Of a stretch of DNA of 64,000 nucleotides, positions 35,825 through 45,592 are shown piece after piece. The position numbers and the translations under genes were made by a program. Each line of letters begins with the position of its first letter. The first letter of the stretch is position 1. A model generated the notes under the pieces. The model was not told where the DNA came from. It made no database searches and saw only the letters and a program-made list of their open reading frames with translations. Source of the stretch: CAZOEL01 sp964578835 (GTDB lineage: Bacteria > Desulfobacterota > Syntrophobacteria > Syntrophobacterales > Syntrophobacteraceae); assembly GCA_964578835.1 (NCBI GenBank), contig CAZOEL010000013.1, positions 1-64,000 on the forward strand, given 5' to 3'.

Positions 35825-36414
35825 GCCTTGCAGGCGCCGTCCTTGCCGGTGGAAAGAGCCTTCGTTTCGGCAAAAACAAGACGTTGGAAGTCTTTCACGG
35901 GAAACGGTTGATAGACAGAGCGGTTGATTCTCTTCGCTCTTTTTGCGACCCGGTTCTAGTGGCGGCGAATGACCTCAGCATATACGCCGATGTCCAAGCC
36001 ACCTTGGTTCGGGATATCTTCCCACATCAGGGGCCTCTTGTCGGCCTCTATACAGCGCTCCTGTTCAGTCCTCATGAGTGGCTATTCGTAAAAGCCGGCG
36101 ATATGCCTTTTCTTGTGCCGGAGCTTGTCCAATTGATGCTTTCGACGCGGGAGGACGCCGATGCCGTGGTGCCGCTCACCAACGGCATGTACGAACCCCT
36201 TCTCGCTTTGTATTCCCGTAGGTGCATTCCAGCCATAGCTGCCGTTTTGGAAGAGCAAAAGAGGCAGATTTTCACTTTCTACTCAAAGATGAAGGTAAGG
36301 ACGATTCCCGAGGAAGAATGGCGCATTGCCGACCCCCACGCTTTGAGCGCCAAAAATGTGAATACTCCAGAAGACTGGACGGCAATTGAAAGCATACCCG
36401 ATGGAGCTGAATGA
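35821..36414 (+). CDS. mobA: Molybdenum cofactor guanylyltransferase MobA
   Basis: A 197-residue nucleotidyltransferase with a GTG start overlapping the mobB stop. The motif AGAVLAGGKSLRFGKNK is the GTP-binding loop and VKAGDMPFL supplies the magnesium-binding aspartate. It attaches GMP to molybdopterin. Length is typical. Confidence 0.92.
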   Translation: MSLAGAVLAGGKSLRFGKNKTLEVFHGKRLIDRAVDSLRSFCDPVLVAANDLSIYADVQATLVRDIFPHQGPLVGLYTALLFSPHEWLFVKAGDMPFLVPELVQLMLSTREDADAVVPLTNGMYEPLLALYSRRCIPAIAAVLEEQKRQIFTFYSKMKVRTIPEEEWRIADPHALSAKNVNTPEDWTAIESIPDGAE

Positions 36415-37630
36415 AGCCAGGCAGTTGGCATTGGATCTCGCCCCTCGCAAGGGAGTGGAGCGCGTTAATTTGGCTGAAGCTCTCGGACGAGCTCTGGCGG
36501 AAGAGATTTTTGTTGAACGCAATATTCCCGAAGAATCTCGATCTCGACTGGACGGCTTTGCCCTTAGGAGCATAGATTCTTCACAGGCCGCTCCGGATCG
36601 TCCGGTTGAATTGAAGTTATTGCCGAACCTCCTTGCCGCCGGTCATATGGTAGAGCAGGAAATCGATGCGGGAGAATGCATTCGCATTCTTACGGGAGCG
36701 CCGATCCCCGCGAACGCCGATGCCGTGGTCGCTCAGGAAAACGTAATAGCTCATAAAGACCATATCACCCTGAAGCGGCCTCTTACTCGTGGGAAAGGAA
36801 TCCTTTTTTCAGGAGAAGACTTGAGAAAAGGGGAACTGCTGCTTCCACGCGGAGAGATTCTTACGCCAACCCGTCTGGCCCTGATTGCGACTATGGGCGA
36901 GCCGGTGATTCCTGTTTACGAGAAGCCCATTGTAGCGCTTTTGGCTACGGGAGACGAAGTCAGAGAATTGGGCGAGCCGATAAAAGGTCCCTGGACCTAC
37001 TGCAACAATCGCCATTTGCTTGCGTGGCTAACTTTGATTCATGGAGGAAAGCCCGTCCATCTGGGCGTCGCCAGGGACAACCCGGAAGCCATTGCCGAGC
37101 GTATCCACAACGTTGAAGCAGACTTTGTCATAACAACCGGCGGCATTGGGCGGGGCGACAAGGATTTTATACTTGAGGCATGGGATTCGATAGGAGTCAG
37201 GAAGCTCTTTCGCCACATCAATATTTCTCCAGGTAAGAACAGCGCGCTCGGCATAGGCGGCGAGCGCCTCTTTTGGGGACTGCCGGGCAATCCATGGGGC
37301 GCCCAGCTCGTCTTTCAAGAACTGGTGGCTCCGGCATTATTGATAAGCCAGGGATTGGAGCCGATGAAAATGCCTCTCGTTTCGGCTACGCTTGCTTCCC
37401 CGCTCTCCAATCCCTCGAGCATGTTCAAGGCTGTTCGGGGTTCATTGAACTGCAGAGTGGAGCCTGCTGTTTTTTTCCCGCCAATGGACGATGGCGGATC
37501 TTTCCTATCCACGATCAAAGACAGTTTTGCCTATATTATTTTGGAGCCGCATGTGATAGAAATGAGCGCAGGGAGCAGAGTTCAGGCGCGGTTGCACGAT
37601 TTTCCAATGCTGGCTTCTCCCTTATTATGA
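36401..37630 (+). CDS. moeA: Molybdopterin molybdenumtransferase MoeA
   Basis: A 409-residue MoeA, overlapping the mobA end; a TTG at 36386 is an alternative start. Motifs include SRLDGFALRS (the conserved Asp), LLATGDEV and TTGGIGRGDKDF of the MoCF-binding domain, and domain IV at the C-terminus. It inserts molybdate (or tungstate) into adenylated molybdopterin. The three-gene set fits an organism that relies on bis-MGD enzymes. Confidence 0.93.
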   Translation: MELNEARQLALDLAPRKGVERVNLAEALGRALAEEIFVERNIPEESRSRLDGFALRSIDSSQAAPDRPVELKLLPNLLAAGHMVEQEIDAGECIRILTGAPIPANADAVVAQENVIAHKDHITLKRPLTRGKGILFSGEDLRKGELLLPRGEILTPTRLALIATMGEPVIPVYEKPIVALLATGDEVRELGEPIKGPWTYCNNRHLLAWLTLIHGGKPVHLGVARDNPEAIAERIHNVEADFVITTGGIGRGDKDFILEAWDSIGVRKLFRHINISPGKNSALGIGGERLFWGLPGNPWGAQLVFQELVAPALLISQGLEPMKMPLVSATLASPLSNPSSMFKAVRGSLNCRVEPAVFFPPMDDGGSFLSTIKDSFAYIILEPHVIEMSAGSRVQARLHDFPMLASPLL

Positions 37631-37728
37631 TTGTGTAGAGCGAGACCGAAATAATATCAGGGCCTCAGATGGCTGATTCCAGTAACAGAACCGGAAAGAA
37701 ACGATTCAAACCTGAATGAAAGGTTTTT

Positions 37729-38370
37729 ATGCTTAAAGGAACGCCTATAGAGACAGGCTATTATCATTTCCTGGAGCGGCACCTGGTTCCATGGCTCGTC
37801 TACTCCGGCCTCAAACCGAACCATGTGTCGCTCCTGGGCCTTCTCTCAAGCTTGTTGGCCGGCATAGCCTTCATCTTCTCTCCATTCCTCGGAGGGCTTC
37901 TAACATTACTTACCGGTCTTTTGGACACACTCGACGGGTCTCTGGCAAGATCCCTCGGGCAGAGCAGAAAGTTTGGCGCGTTCCTCGATTCAGTTCTGGA
38001 TAGGTACACGGAACTGATCATATACTTGGGGATATGGTGCTACTTCTACCTTCAAGGAAGCACATCCCCTCTTTTCTCCCTGACCTTTCTGCTCATTCTT
38101 TTCGGATCTTTGATGGTCAGCTACACCAGGGCTCGAGCGGAAGGCCTCGGAGAACGTTGCATGGTGGGCATGTTCCAACGAGGAGAGCGAATCATACTGA
38201 TAGGGCTCGCCGGCATAATCAATCCGTTGGTGAACCAGATGATAAGCGCGCCGGCAGACCACTGGATACGGGATATCGTGCTTATAACCGTTCTCTTGAC
38301 CCTGGCTGTCGGGACAAATTTGACGGCAATCTGGCGCTTCCTTCATGTTCTAAATAACTTACGAAGGTAA
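37729..38370 (+). CDS. CDP-alcohol phosphatidyltransferase
   Basis: A 213-residue membrane enzyme with the family motif D-x2-D-G-x2-A-R-x8-G-x3-D-x3-D, seen as DTLDGSLAR then GAFLDSVLD, and about six transmembrane helices. It makes a phospholipid from a CDP-activated diacylglycerol or polyol; the alcohol acceptor cannot be read. AAAGG precedes the ATG. Confidence 0.85.
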   Translation: MLKGTPIETGYYHFLERHLVPWLVYSGLKPNHVSLLGLLSSLLAGIAFIFSPFLGGLLTLLTGLLDTLDGSLARSLGQSRKFGAFLDSVLDRYTELIIYLGIWCYFYLQGSTSPLFSLTFLLILFGSLMVSYTRARAEGLGERCMVGMFQRGERIILIGLAGIINPLVNQMISAPADHWIRDIVLITVLLTLAVGTNLTAIWRFLHVLNNLRR

Positions 38371-38525
38371 AAGCTAAACAAGCAACCAAAGGCCCGTTAC
38401 CTACAAGCTGTTTACTTCTCTAATGTGTTTTGGCCGCCGAAACGCCGAAGCAGGAGATGATTTCATCATCGTCGGATCATGTTTTTCGACGATCGACAAG
38501 AACTGCAGGTTCTTGCGGCTTGTAA

Positions 38526-38960
38526 TTACTGGAGGGGAACATCGCTTTTCCTCAAAACGACACGATCGTCTTCCCTGAAAATCTCAAAAGAATCCCCCAC
38601 CTCAAATCCCAACTGCTCAATCAGCAGGGCCTTGTTCAGCGTAATGCTGCCGCTATGGCCGATAGTTCTGAAATTAGCTGTCTTGATGAGTGTAGTCGGC
38701 TCAGGCGGGACTATCTTCTCACGCCGCCGCACGGTAGCAGGCCGCTCGGCGGTGGGGGAAGCCTGTTTGGGTGAAGAGGAGGGCTTGCTGAACTCCACCT
38801 TGGGAATTTCCCCGAGCTCCATTAGACCACGTAAATAGAGATCCTGCACTTCACTCTTAAACTTAATGCCGAAAATCTTTTGTATCGATTCAAGAGAACG
38901 TCCATTACGGATCTCGTTCACTATCAGCTTGGCGTCAATGTTTTTGTACTCAACCTGCAT
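38526..38960 (-). CDS. Putative DNA-binding protein with AbrB-like C-terminus
   Basis: A 144-residue protein. Residues 8-45 look helix-turn-helix-like (VNEIRNGRSLESIQKIFGI), a Pro/Ser/Lys linker follows, and residues about 100-140 read as a SpoVT/AbrB swapped-hairpin (GHSGSITLNKALLIEQLGF, GDSFEIFREDDRVVLRK). Both ends could bind DNA. Its target is unknown. Confidence 0.55.
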   Translation of the reverse strand: MQVEYKNIDAKLIVNEIRNGRSLESIQKIFGIKFKSEVQDLYLRGLMELGEIPKVEFSKPSSSPKQASPTAERPATVRRREKIVPPEPTTLIKTANFRTIGHSGSITLNKALLIEQLGFEVGDSFEIFREDDRVVLRKSDVPLQ

Positions 38961-39663
38961 CAGTGCAATCCTTCTCTATCAAAGAGAGATTAATCCATCC
39001 TACTGCGCTCACGCACATCGCCCGACACATCCAGCGATCCGAAGAGCTCATGTCGTCAACAAGACTCTCTTCCGCTCTTGATTCCCCGCAACATCCCGGA
39101 ATAATAAAAGGTATCCGTCGAAGCTATACTGGCTATGAAAGAAAGGGCACAGGCCAAAGCCATCCGCTCTTTACCCGAGCACCGGCCTATTTGTTCCCCG
39201 GCAAAACCATCCAAGCCCCGAGCTTCCTTCAAAAGCCCATGGGCAAAACGGCTATGAGCCGGTCCCCCGCCTTTTCCTGCGTATGTGAGGAATTACAGGA
39301 TCTTAATTTAGCCTAATATATTCTGGAATCACCATTTGGAATTGATTCAAATTCACAATCGTACTTCTGTCTTTCCCTGTGAAGGAATTGGAAGCATCTT
39401 TACGGTAAATAATCACTCGGTAATTGTCAAGAGCCCATTATCGATAAGCTTCAGCATCCTTTATATATGGCGATATTCATAGGTTAATGGGAATATCAGC
39501 TCACTTTACCGCGTGTGCTCGTCATATAGAATCTGAACCATAGAAAAGAGCCGTTTACAAAAGTCATATTTCCATATTTACATTTACTGAAAAGCTCGCC
39601 CAATCCGGCAGCGCGAGGCGTCAGCCCCTCTTTCGAAGCGCCGTCTCGCTCGATCCGAAATAG
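38961..39663. other. A+T-rich intergenic stretch
   Basis: About 700 bases without a supportable gene. A 117-codon frame on the plus strand (38963-39316) has no ribosome site and an amino-acid mix typical of noise. The part from 39340 to 39600 is distinctly A+T-rich and could carry promoters; I see no repeat or RNA gene. Confidence 0.5.
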
Positions 39664-40737
39664 CTATCCCCCAAGTGACGCCTGCATGATCGATCCCAAC
39701 TCTCTCGTAATAAGAACGACTCGCTCGGCGCTTTTCTCTGGAAGGCTGCCGCAGCCACAGCTCGGCGTGAATAAGGATTGCGCCAGGATTCTCTCAATGG
39801 AGATATGCGATGAACACAATTCACGAACTTGGTCAAACCAGCGATCGGCCAAGCTCCGAGCCGTCTCCTGCTCGATAGTGGCCACATCTGCAGTCGGAGT
39901 CATGCCCCAGGCAATGGTTCGGCCTTCTTCGATAAACCTGGAAAATTGTTTCTTATAAAGTGCGAATTTGTCGAAGTAATTATATGCGTCAAAGTTGATG
40001 ATGTCCACAGAGGAATCGAACGCAAGGCTCCAATCCGTATTGGCGCAGACGTGAATTCCCGTCATAGCTCCGGATTGATGCGCCGCATCGATTACTTCGT
40101 TCACAATTCTCGCAATAAGCTCGGAAGAGACGCTTATGAAAGCTGAGGAGCCAAAACCCGCCAAAGCCGGCTCATCTAAGAAGAGGATAACGGGACGCCC
40201 AAACGATTGCAATCGCTCTATCTGCCATTTCGCTTTCATCGCCAGGTGCTTGGAGACAACATCCTGAAGACGCTCGTCATAGAGCAGCGCACGATCGTCC
40301 TGATCCTTCAGACCGGCAAGAAGAGTAAAAGGACCGACTATTTGACCTTTTACGGCTTTCACCCCTTGGGTGGCGCCTTCCAGAAGGTCGAGAAATTCAA
40401 AGAACGTCTTCCCACAATCTTTCCCCATTCCGAACCTGGAATTGTCGATAGCCTTTGCGCCGGAGTCCAGCTCAAGATATTCTTCATAAAAGCCATATAG
40501 CTCCCGCTCGAATTCCGGACTGTCGGTTTCGACAAACAGCCGATTGTCTTTTTCCCGAATTCCAGGCATGCCCTCAAGGTACTGAATCATCATCTGCTCC
40601 GCAGGGAAGACCGGAAGCTGGGGCCAAACCGGAATTTCGGGCATTTCCCTGAGAATCAGCTCTATGGCTTTGCGTGAATCTCTATGGGGCATGCTGCCAA
40701 TCAATGTAGTAGAAGCAGATGCTGACCAGTCCTTCAT
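39664..40737 (-). CDS. Core-MetE/UROD-superfamily methyltransferase-like protein
   Basis: A 357-residue TIM-barrel protein resembling the C-terminal half of cobalamin-independent methionine synthase and related corrinoid methyltransferases. The zinc-site residues are visible: H and C in GIHVCANTDW, and C in TPSCGCGSLP; the opening STTLIGSMPHRDS is also of this family. It lacks the N-terminal half of MetE, as in the short 'core-MetE' enzymes of anaerobes that may use a methyl-corrinoid donor. That assignment is inference; other methyl transfers are possible. Confidence 0.7.
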   Translation of the reverse strand: MKDWSASASTTLIGSMPHRDSRKAIELILREMPEIPVWPQLPVFPAEQMMIQYLEGMPGIREKDNRLFVETDSPEFERELYGFYEEYLELDSGAKAIDNSRFGMGKDCGKTFFEFLDLLEGATQGVKAVKGQIVGPFTLLAGLKDQDDRALLYDERLQDVVSKHLAMKAKWQIERLQSFGRPVILFLDEPALAGFGSSAFISVSSELIARIVNEVIDAAHQSGAMTGIHVCANTDWSLAFDSSVDIINFDAYNYFDKFALYKKQFSRFIEEGRTIAWGMTPTADVATIEQETARSLADRWFDQVRELCSSHISIERILAQSLFTPSCGCGSLPEKSAERVVLITRELGSIMQASLGG

Positions 40738-41238
40738 GATATTTCACCCCCGGCATTCCTGCGCAACTGTATCGATAAGCCCATACCGCCTCCGCATCGG
40801 CGGAGCCAGGCAAACCTGTTGAATTGCATGCGAACCCGGCCGTCAGACGATCTTTGAAGGCTGCGCGCACAACCTTCCAGGGCTGTAAACGAGAATCCTA
40901 TCGTTTTTCACCAAAGTAACATTTTTGATTGCCTACCACATTTCGTCGTATAAGGTCAAACTCTTTACAGCAATTCTAAATTTGCAGCAGAGCACACTCT
41001 GCATTGCGACTAAGCAGGGGCAAAAAATCTTTTGCCCCTGCTGTGCCGTCTCAAAATGAGAACTGCTGAACTCTTTAGGTCACAAGAAGTCCGCGAGCGA
41101 TTACGCCGCAGCCTGTTTTAAGATAATGCTTCTGTTCGGGCCGTAAAATTTCATATATTATCAATTATAAGCCGGTTTTGAGATTGAAAAAGAAGCATAC
41201 GGCATCCACATGAAGTCGCTCTTCCATCGGAGGCTTCC
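40738..41238. other. Intergenic region with strong inverted repeat
   Basis: About 500 bases between the divergent MetE-like and membrane-anchored genes. Apart from the 13-bp inverted repeat at 41013-41042, no gene is seen. I looked for a SAM or cobalamin riboswitch ahead of the MetE-like gene and did not find their conserved boxes. Confidence 0.5.
41013..41042. terminator. Bidirectional terminator-like hairpin
   Basis: AGCAGGGGCAAAA (41013-41025) and TTTTGCCCCTGCT (41030-41042) are exact reverse complements with a four-base loop. The stem includes A/T arms, so each strand carries a T-run inside the structure. It lies between two divergent genes, an unusual place for a terminator; it may end an unseen small RNA or insulate the promoters. 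Confidence 0.55.
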
Positions 41239-42153
41239 ATGCTAAAGAAGCGCAAAAATTTGTTCTTTCTAATCGTATTTGTCTGTGTGGCGGCAGCGGG
41301 CGTTATTATATGGCGGATCTCCGCGACCAGCCAATGGAACATTCTGTTCAAGGACCCTCCATCAGGATCAGCAAGAAACATTCCTCTCGAAGAGAAACGG
41401 TCGTCCCCGCCTGTTGGAGAAGAAAGACAGGATGCAAAAAGCCCCGATGAAGCCGGCGCCAAGCCTATGGAGCAAATGCCCCCGTCGCCTCCACTTCCGC
41501 GAGTATCGCCGGAAGCCAGTCAGGCAGAACGTCGAGAAGCGTTTCAACTCAAAAACAGTGTGGATTTTATTGTAACCAAAGATGAACCTTTTGAAGCGGC
41601 AGGAAGGATGCTCACAATCGGGGAAATTCTAGGCATCCCCCAGATCGGCAAAGACTCGAGCGAAATCGTCCCTTCCGTTGAGGAAAAAGAAATCGGATCG
41701 AGGGTTCGGCGTCCCATTCAAACGAGCACTGCCCCTGCACCATCGAGACAGATCGCTTATTACGGCGTCAAAGTCGTCAAGAGGACAGAAAATGTTTGGG
41801 ACATTCATTATTCCATTCTGCGCGAGTATTTTGCCAGAAAAGATGTAATTCTCCCCACGGATTCCGATAAGCCCTCTCTTGATGGCAGAAGCAGCGGAAT
41901 CGGACGGATTCTCAAGTTCATAGAAGGCGTTGTCTACGTTTACAGCATAAACGGAAATCAGCTTATAAAGAATATTGACTTGATCCAACCCGGTTCGTTC
42001 ATAGTCTTCTTTAAGATATCCGATCTTTTTGCTGCTTTGGACGCCATTCAACCCGAGGATCTCAGCTCGATTCGATACGTAAACAACTACCTGCGCCTTG
42101 AAAGAAACGAGGAAAAGCGAGATCTGGTGGAGCATCGAGCATTGCTCGAGTAA
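41239..42153 (+). CDS. Membrane-anchored protein of unknown function
   Basis: A 304-residue protein with one N-terminal transmembrane helix (residues about 8-26), a Pro/Glu/Lys-rich linker to about 85, and a C-terminal domain (about 165-290) beginning YYGVKVVKRTENVWDIHY and containing LIQPGSFIVFF, which looks distantly LysM-like. The orientation puts the C-terminal domain in the periplasm. I do not recognise the family. Confidence 0.6.
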   Translation: MLKKRKNLFFLIVFVCVAAAGVIIWRISATSQWNILFKDPPSGSARNIPLEEKRSSPPVGEERQDAKSPDEAGAKPMEQMPPSPPLPRVSPEASQAERREAFQLKNSVDFIVTKDEPFEAAGRMLTIGEILGIPQIGKDSSEIVPSVEEKEIGSRVRRPIQTSTAPAPSRQIAYYGVKVVKRTENVWDIHYSILREYFARKDVILPTDSDKPSLDGRSSGIGRILKFIEGVVYVYSINGNQLIKNIDLIQPGSFIVFFKISDLFAALDAIQPEDLSSIRYVNNYLRLERNEEKRDLVEHRALLE

Positions 42154-42391
42154 CTGATTTCCGCCGAGACGCGCTATATGCTCCTGAATGCAATTGTACT
42201 TGTCGAAGTCCCTTGGCTTTGCTAGCTTGTAAAGCCGCTTATGAACATGGAGCGCTATGGAAAGGTTTTCAAGCCGGCCTCCGCCCAAAGAACGGCGCTC
42301 GTTAGAATCGTGTGAACGCAACGGTTGGAGCTGCCGAGCATTTTTCCAATTATCATCCAATCTATAGGCTGGCCGGACAATGGGGGACGCC

Positions 42392-43648
42392 ATGGCATTT
42401 CTAAAAGTCTTCTCAGTGTTATTCACCCTCTGCGCGGGAGCGCAAGCCGCCTTCGGATCAGGCTTTGCTCTCATGGAGGGAAGCACTCGCGCGAATGCGC
42501 TCGGGCATGCAATGGTGGGACGAGCAGATGATCCGTCGGCTCTTTTTTTCAACCCCGCCGGCATAACACAGCTTCCAGGATTGCAGATCCTTGGAGGAAC
42601 CACCCTGGCATTTCCGAAGACGGATGTGGGCATCCGTGGTCCTCGAGGCGAAACAGCCGGTACCGAAGACAACGTTTTCATGATTCCTCATTTCTACGCG
42701 ACCTACCAGTTTTCCGAACGATTATGGCTGGGACTAGGCTTTTCCTCCCCTTTCGGATTGGGCACGGAATTCGATGACGATTGGCCAGGGAGATACAACA
42801 GCTACAACGCCCTTGTTCAAAGCCTTAACATCAACCCCAATATCGCCATCAAAATCAATGACCAGCTCTCTCTCGCCGCGGGCTTCGACATCATGTGGTT
42901 CGATCTCACCCTGGAAGCCAAAGTGCCCACCGGACCACCCACTCCACTTCCAGCCGTGGGCGATATAGACCGATCGCTCAAGGCGGATAGCTTCGGGTAT
43001 GGTTACAATCTCGGCATGCGATATCGGCCGATGGAATGGCTGGCGGTGGGTGTTTCCTACAGAAGCGAAGTCACTCAAGATCTGGAAGGAAAAATCGATT
43101 TCGATAAACCGGCCGGACTGCCGGCCACATTCTTTAGAGATACTGACGTCAGCGGATCGACCACGCTGCCCGACATGCTGTTTACGGGACTGACCTTTTA
43201 TCCCACAAAACAGCTTAGCGTGGAGGTCGGAGCAGTATGGACCCATTGGAGCAACTTCAGCAAGCTTGAATTCAAGATGGATACCCCCCCTATACCGGGT
43301 CGGAGCGCAGTCAGCAGCACGCCAAAGAACTGGCATGACGTCTGGCGTCTTCAGTTTGGGATTGAGCACAAGACAACCCCATGGCTTGACCTCAGGGCCG
43401 GGTACGCATTCGATGAAGAGGCGATTCCCGATGAGCATGTAGACTATATTCTGCCGGTGAACGACCGTCATTTCTTCTGCCTCGGCTCCGGCGTCCACTT
43501 GGACAACTGGGCCATCGATGTCTCCTATAATTACGTCCTTATTGAAGAACGCGACGTAACGGCTCGTCCCGCGCAAGGCATTCTGGACTCTCAATTCAGG
43601 AACGGGCAGGCGCATCTCATAGCCCTGAGCCTCGGCTATAAGTTTTAG
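42392..43648 (+). CDS. OmpP1/FadL/TodX family outer-membrane transporter
   Basis: A 418-residue outer-membrane beta-barrel with a signal peptide (cut near GAQAAFG). The FadL-family N-terminal plug reads SGFALMEGSTRANALGHA and ADDPSALFFNPAGIT; the protein ends in aromatic ALSLGYKF as expected for barrel insertion. GGGGG precedes the ATG at 42392. These channels admit long-chain fatty acids or aromatic hydrocarbons, which would fit a degrader of such compounds. Confidence 0.9.
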   Translation: MAFLKVFSVLFTLCAGAQAAFGSGFALMEGSTRANALGHAMVGRADDPSALFFNPAGITQLPGLQILGGTTLAFPKTDVGIRGPRGETAGTEDNVFMIPHFYATYQFSERLWLGLGFSSPFGLGTEFDDDWPGRYNSYNALVQSLNINPNIAIKINDQLSLAAGFDIMWFDLTLEAKVPTGPPTPLPAVGDIDRSLKADSFGYGYNLGMRYRPMEWLAVGVSYRSEVTQDLEGKIDFDKPAGLPATFFRDTDVSGSTTLPDMLFTGLTFYPTKQLSVEVGAVWTHWSNFSKLEFKMDTPPIPGRSAVSSTPKNWHDVWRLQFGIEHKTTPWLDLRAGYAFDEEAIPDEHVDYILPVNDRHFFCLGSGVHLDNWAIDVSYNYVLIEERDVTARPAQGILDSQFRNGQAHLIALSLGYKF

Positions 43649-43715
43649 CAGGATGAATTGGGTCCGCTCGTACAATACTTTAAGACCCCGAGCAAAAAGG
43701 AGGAGAAAATAGACT

Positions 43716-45005
43716 ATGGCTGAAGATCTTAAGAAAATGTACCGCACAGTAATGGAAGACCATTTCCCGGAATCCATGCGGATCATCTTTGGCGATCAGG
43801 AGCTTCAATACAAGAAGCGCACATGGAAGTTTCCCGACGCAAAGTCTGGAGAGCTGATTGAAAAAGGGCTTCGCTACGGAGAAAACCCGGGCCAGGAGGC
43901 CGCCCTGTATGAACTGACAAGCGGCAATCTCACTTTGGGCGATTGCCGCTTCATTGACCCGGGCAACGGTCTCGTAAGCGCTATCCGGGAAGAGGACATG
44001 CTGCAGGAAGGAAAACATCCGGGCAAAATCAACCTCACGGACCTGGATAACGGTCTTAACATCCTAAAATATCTCACGCAGAAACCCGCCGCGGTCATCC
44101 TGAAGCACAACAATCCTTGCGGAGCCGCATACGGGCTAACGCTTTCCGAAGCCTACCGCAGAGCAGAGAGAGCCGACCGCATAGCGGCCTTCGGAGGCTG
44201 TCTTGTGCTCAACAAGCCGGTAGATAAGGAAACCGCAGAGCTCATTGCCAGGAATTACCTGGAAGTCGTGGCGGCCCCCGATTTTGAGGAAGGCTCGCTG
44301 GACATATTGAAACAGCGCCCCAACCTGCGCATTATCCAGGTTGCCAGGATAGACCGATTGAGCGATTATGCCTCCATGCGCTTTGTGGATTTCAAGTCCC
44401 TTGTCGACGGCGGCCTCATCGTTCAGCAGTCGCCCTTGAATGTCATACGCGGCGCAGGGGATCTCAAGCTTGCCGAGGCGACTCATGATGGAAAGAATTA
44501 CCGCATCAAAAGGACGCCTACAGAAAGAGAGCTCGACGACCTTCTTTTCGGCTGGTTCATCGAACAGGGCGTAACGTCCAATTCAGTTCTCTATATAAAA
44601 GATGAATGCACCGTCGGCATAGGCACCGGCGAGCAAGATAGAGTGGGCGTCGCCGAGATCGCCGTTTACAAAGCGTATCAGAAATACGCTGACGCCATCT
44701 GCTTCGAGCGATATGGAATTCCTTACAAGGATCTTGAGCTCGCCATCGAAAAGGGAGAGCGTCCTCCAGAGCAAAAAGCGGAAATCGACGAAGAGGCCAC
44801 TAAAGCCAATGCGGGACTCAAGGGCGCCACAATGGTCTCGGACGCCTTCTTTCCCTTCAGGGACGGCGTGGATGTCGGCATTCGTCAGGGGATTACCGCA
44901 GTGGTTCAACCCGGCGGCTCTATGAGAGACTGGGAAGTCATAGAAGCATGCAACGAAGCCGATGTGACAATGGTGTTGACGGGTCAACGAGCTTTCAAGC
45001 ATTGA
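43716..45005 (+). CDS. purH: Stand-alone AICAR transformylase (PurH C-terminal type)
   Basis: A 429-residue phosphoribosylaminoimidazolecarboxamide formyltransferase. The catalytic KHNNPCG motif and the C-terminal AVVQPGGSMRD are intact, but the N-terminal IMP cyclohydrolase (MGS-like) domain of bifunctional PurH is absent: the protein opens directly into the transformylase domain. A separate cyclohydrolase (or PurO) should be encoded elsewhere. The stop is followed by a hairpin. Confidence 0.88.
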   Translation: MAEDLKKMYRTVMEDHFPESMRIIFGDQELQYKKRTWKFPDAKSGELIEKGLRYGENPGQEAALYELTSGNLTLGDCRFIDPGNGLVSAIREEDMLQEGKHPGKINLTDLDNGLNILKYLTQKPAAVILKHNNPCGAAYGLTLSEAYRRAERADRIAAFGGCLVLNKPVDKETAELIARNYLEVVAAPDFEEGSLDILKQRPNLRIIQVARIDRLSDYASMRFVDFKSLVDGGLIVQQSPLNVIRGAGDLKLAEATHDGKNYRIKRTPTERELDDLLFGWFIEQGVTSNSVLYIKDECTVGIGTGEQDRVGVAEIAVYKAYQKYADAICFERYGIPYKDLELAIEKGERPPEQKAEIDEEATKANAGLKGATMVSDAFFPFRDGVDVGIRQGITAVVQPGGSMRDWEVIEACNEADVTMVLTGQRAFKH

Positions 45006-45030
45006 TTTGCACGCGGCGATGCTGGCGCGG

Positions 45031-45078
45031 GATAAGCCATAGCCATTGAAGATATCGTCCGGTATCGCTATGGCTATC
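45031..45078 (+). terminator. Hairpin after purH
   Basis: GATA/TATC, CCATAGC (45037-45043)/GCTATGG (45067-45073) and GATATC/GGTATC (45051-45056/45061-45066) can nest into one long stem with a four-base loop. No clear T-run follows, so termination efficiency is uncertain. Confidence 0.5.
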
Positions 45079-45124
45079 CAGATTCATCCTCAAACGACCT
45101 GGGACTGCCCACCCTGCCGCAGTC

Positions 45125-45313
45125 CTAGGTCAGCAGGCCGGAGCCGGCATAGTCATCTATGCTTCTCTTTTCTATCCTTATAGCGCCGTTCGCTTTTACG
45201 GCCTTGATCCCGCCTCTTTCAATCAACTGATAAACAACCTTCCGCCCGACGCCAAGAAGCCTGGCGGCTTCTCCAACCGTCACCAAGGGCAGCGAAACAT
45301 ATTCTTCAGGCAT
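45125..45313 (-). CDS. Excisionase-family small HTH protein
   Basis: A 62-residue DNA-binding protein. VTVGEAARLLGVGRKVVYQLIERGGIKAVKANGAIRI is split as a helix-turn-helix followed by the wing typical of excisionase/MerR-like HTH_17 domains. The start at 45313 has AAGGAG eight bases upstream; the longer frame does not. It may be a local regulator, or a remnant of an integrated element, though no integrase is near. Confidence 0.75.
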   Translation of the reverse strand: MPEEYVSLPLVTVGEAARLLGVGRKVVYQLIERGGIKAVKANGAIRIEKRSIDDYAGSGLLT

Positions 45314-45504
45314 AACATTTTCTCCTTTCCCTGAGATTATAACCGGTTCATTCCGCCTAACCATCCCGGCTGGAGATGCATAAGGGAAAATTTTCCGCTC
45401 AAAGGAATTTTTTGCTCTCTTCGCCCGGCGCATAGCCATCCGAGCGTGAGCCCTAAGTGATCGATCCCGTTTAATAATGCGGCCCTGGAGTTGCAGCTCG
45501 ACTT

Positions 45505-45520
45505 TTGGCACGCTTACTGC
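45505..45520 (+). promoter_or_regulatory. Sigma-54 promoter of flagellin gene
   Basis: TTGGCACGCTTACTGC matches the -24/-12 consensus TTGGCACG-N4-TTGC with one mismatch and has the required ten bases between GG and GC. Transcription should start near 45532, about 60 bases before the flagellin ATG. Sigma-54 control is common for late flagellar genes and needs an enhancer-binding activator. Confidence 0.75.
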
Positions 45521-45592
45521 TCTGCTGCTTTTTACGAAGATAATAAAAGAGATTCAGATTAGAAGCTTTGCATATATGAAAGGAGTACGGCC

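Noticed and set aside
38963..39316. 117-codon frame in the intergenic stretch
   Set aside because: No ribosome site, no motif, and noise-like amino-acid composition.
40738..41160. Riboswitch upstream of the MetE-like gene
   Set aside because: No B12 box or SAM aptamer sequence could be found, unlike the clear example at 60950-61135.
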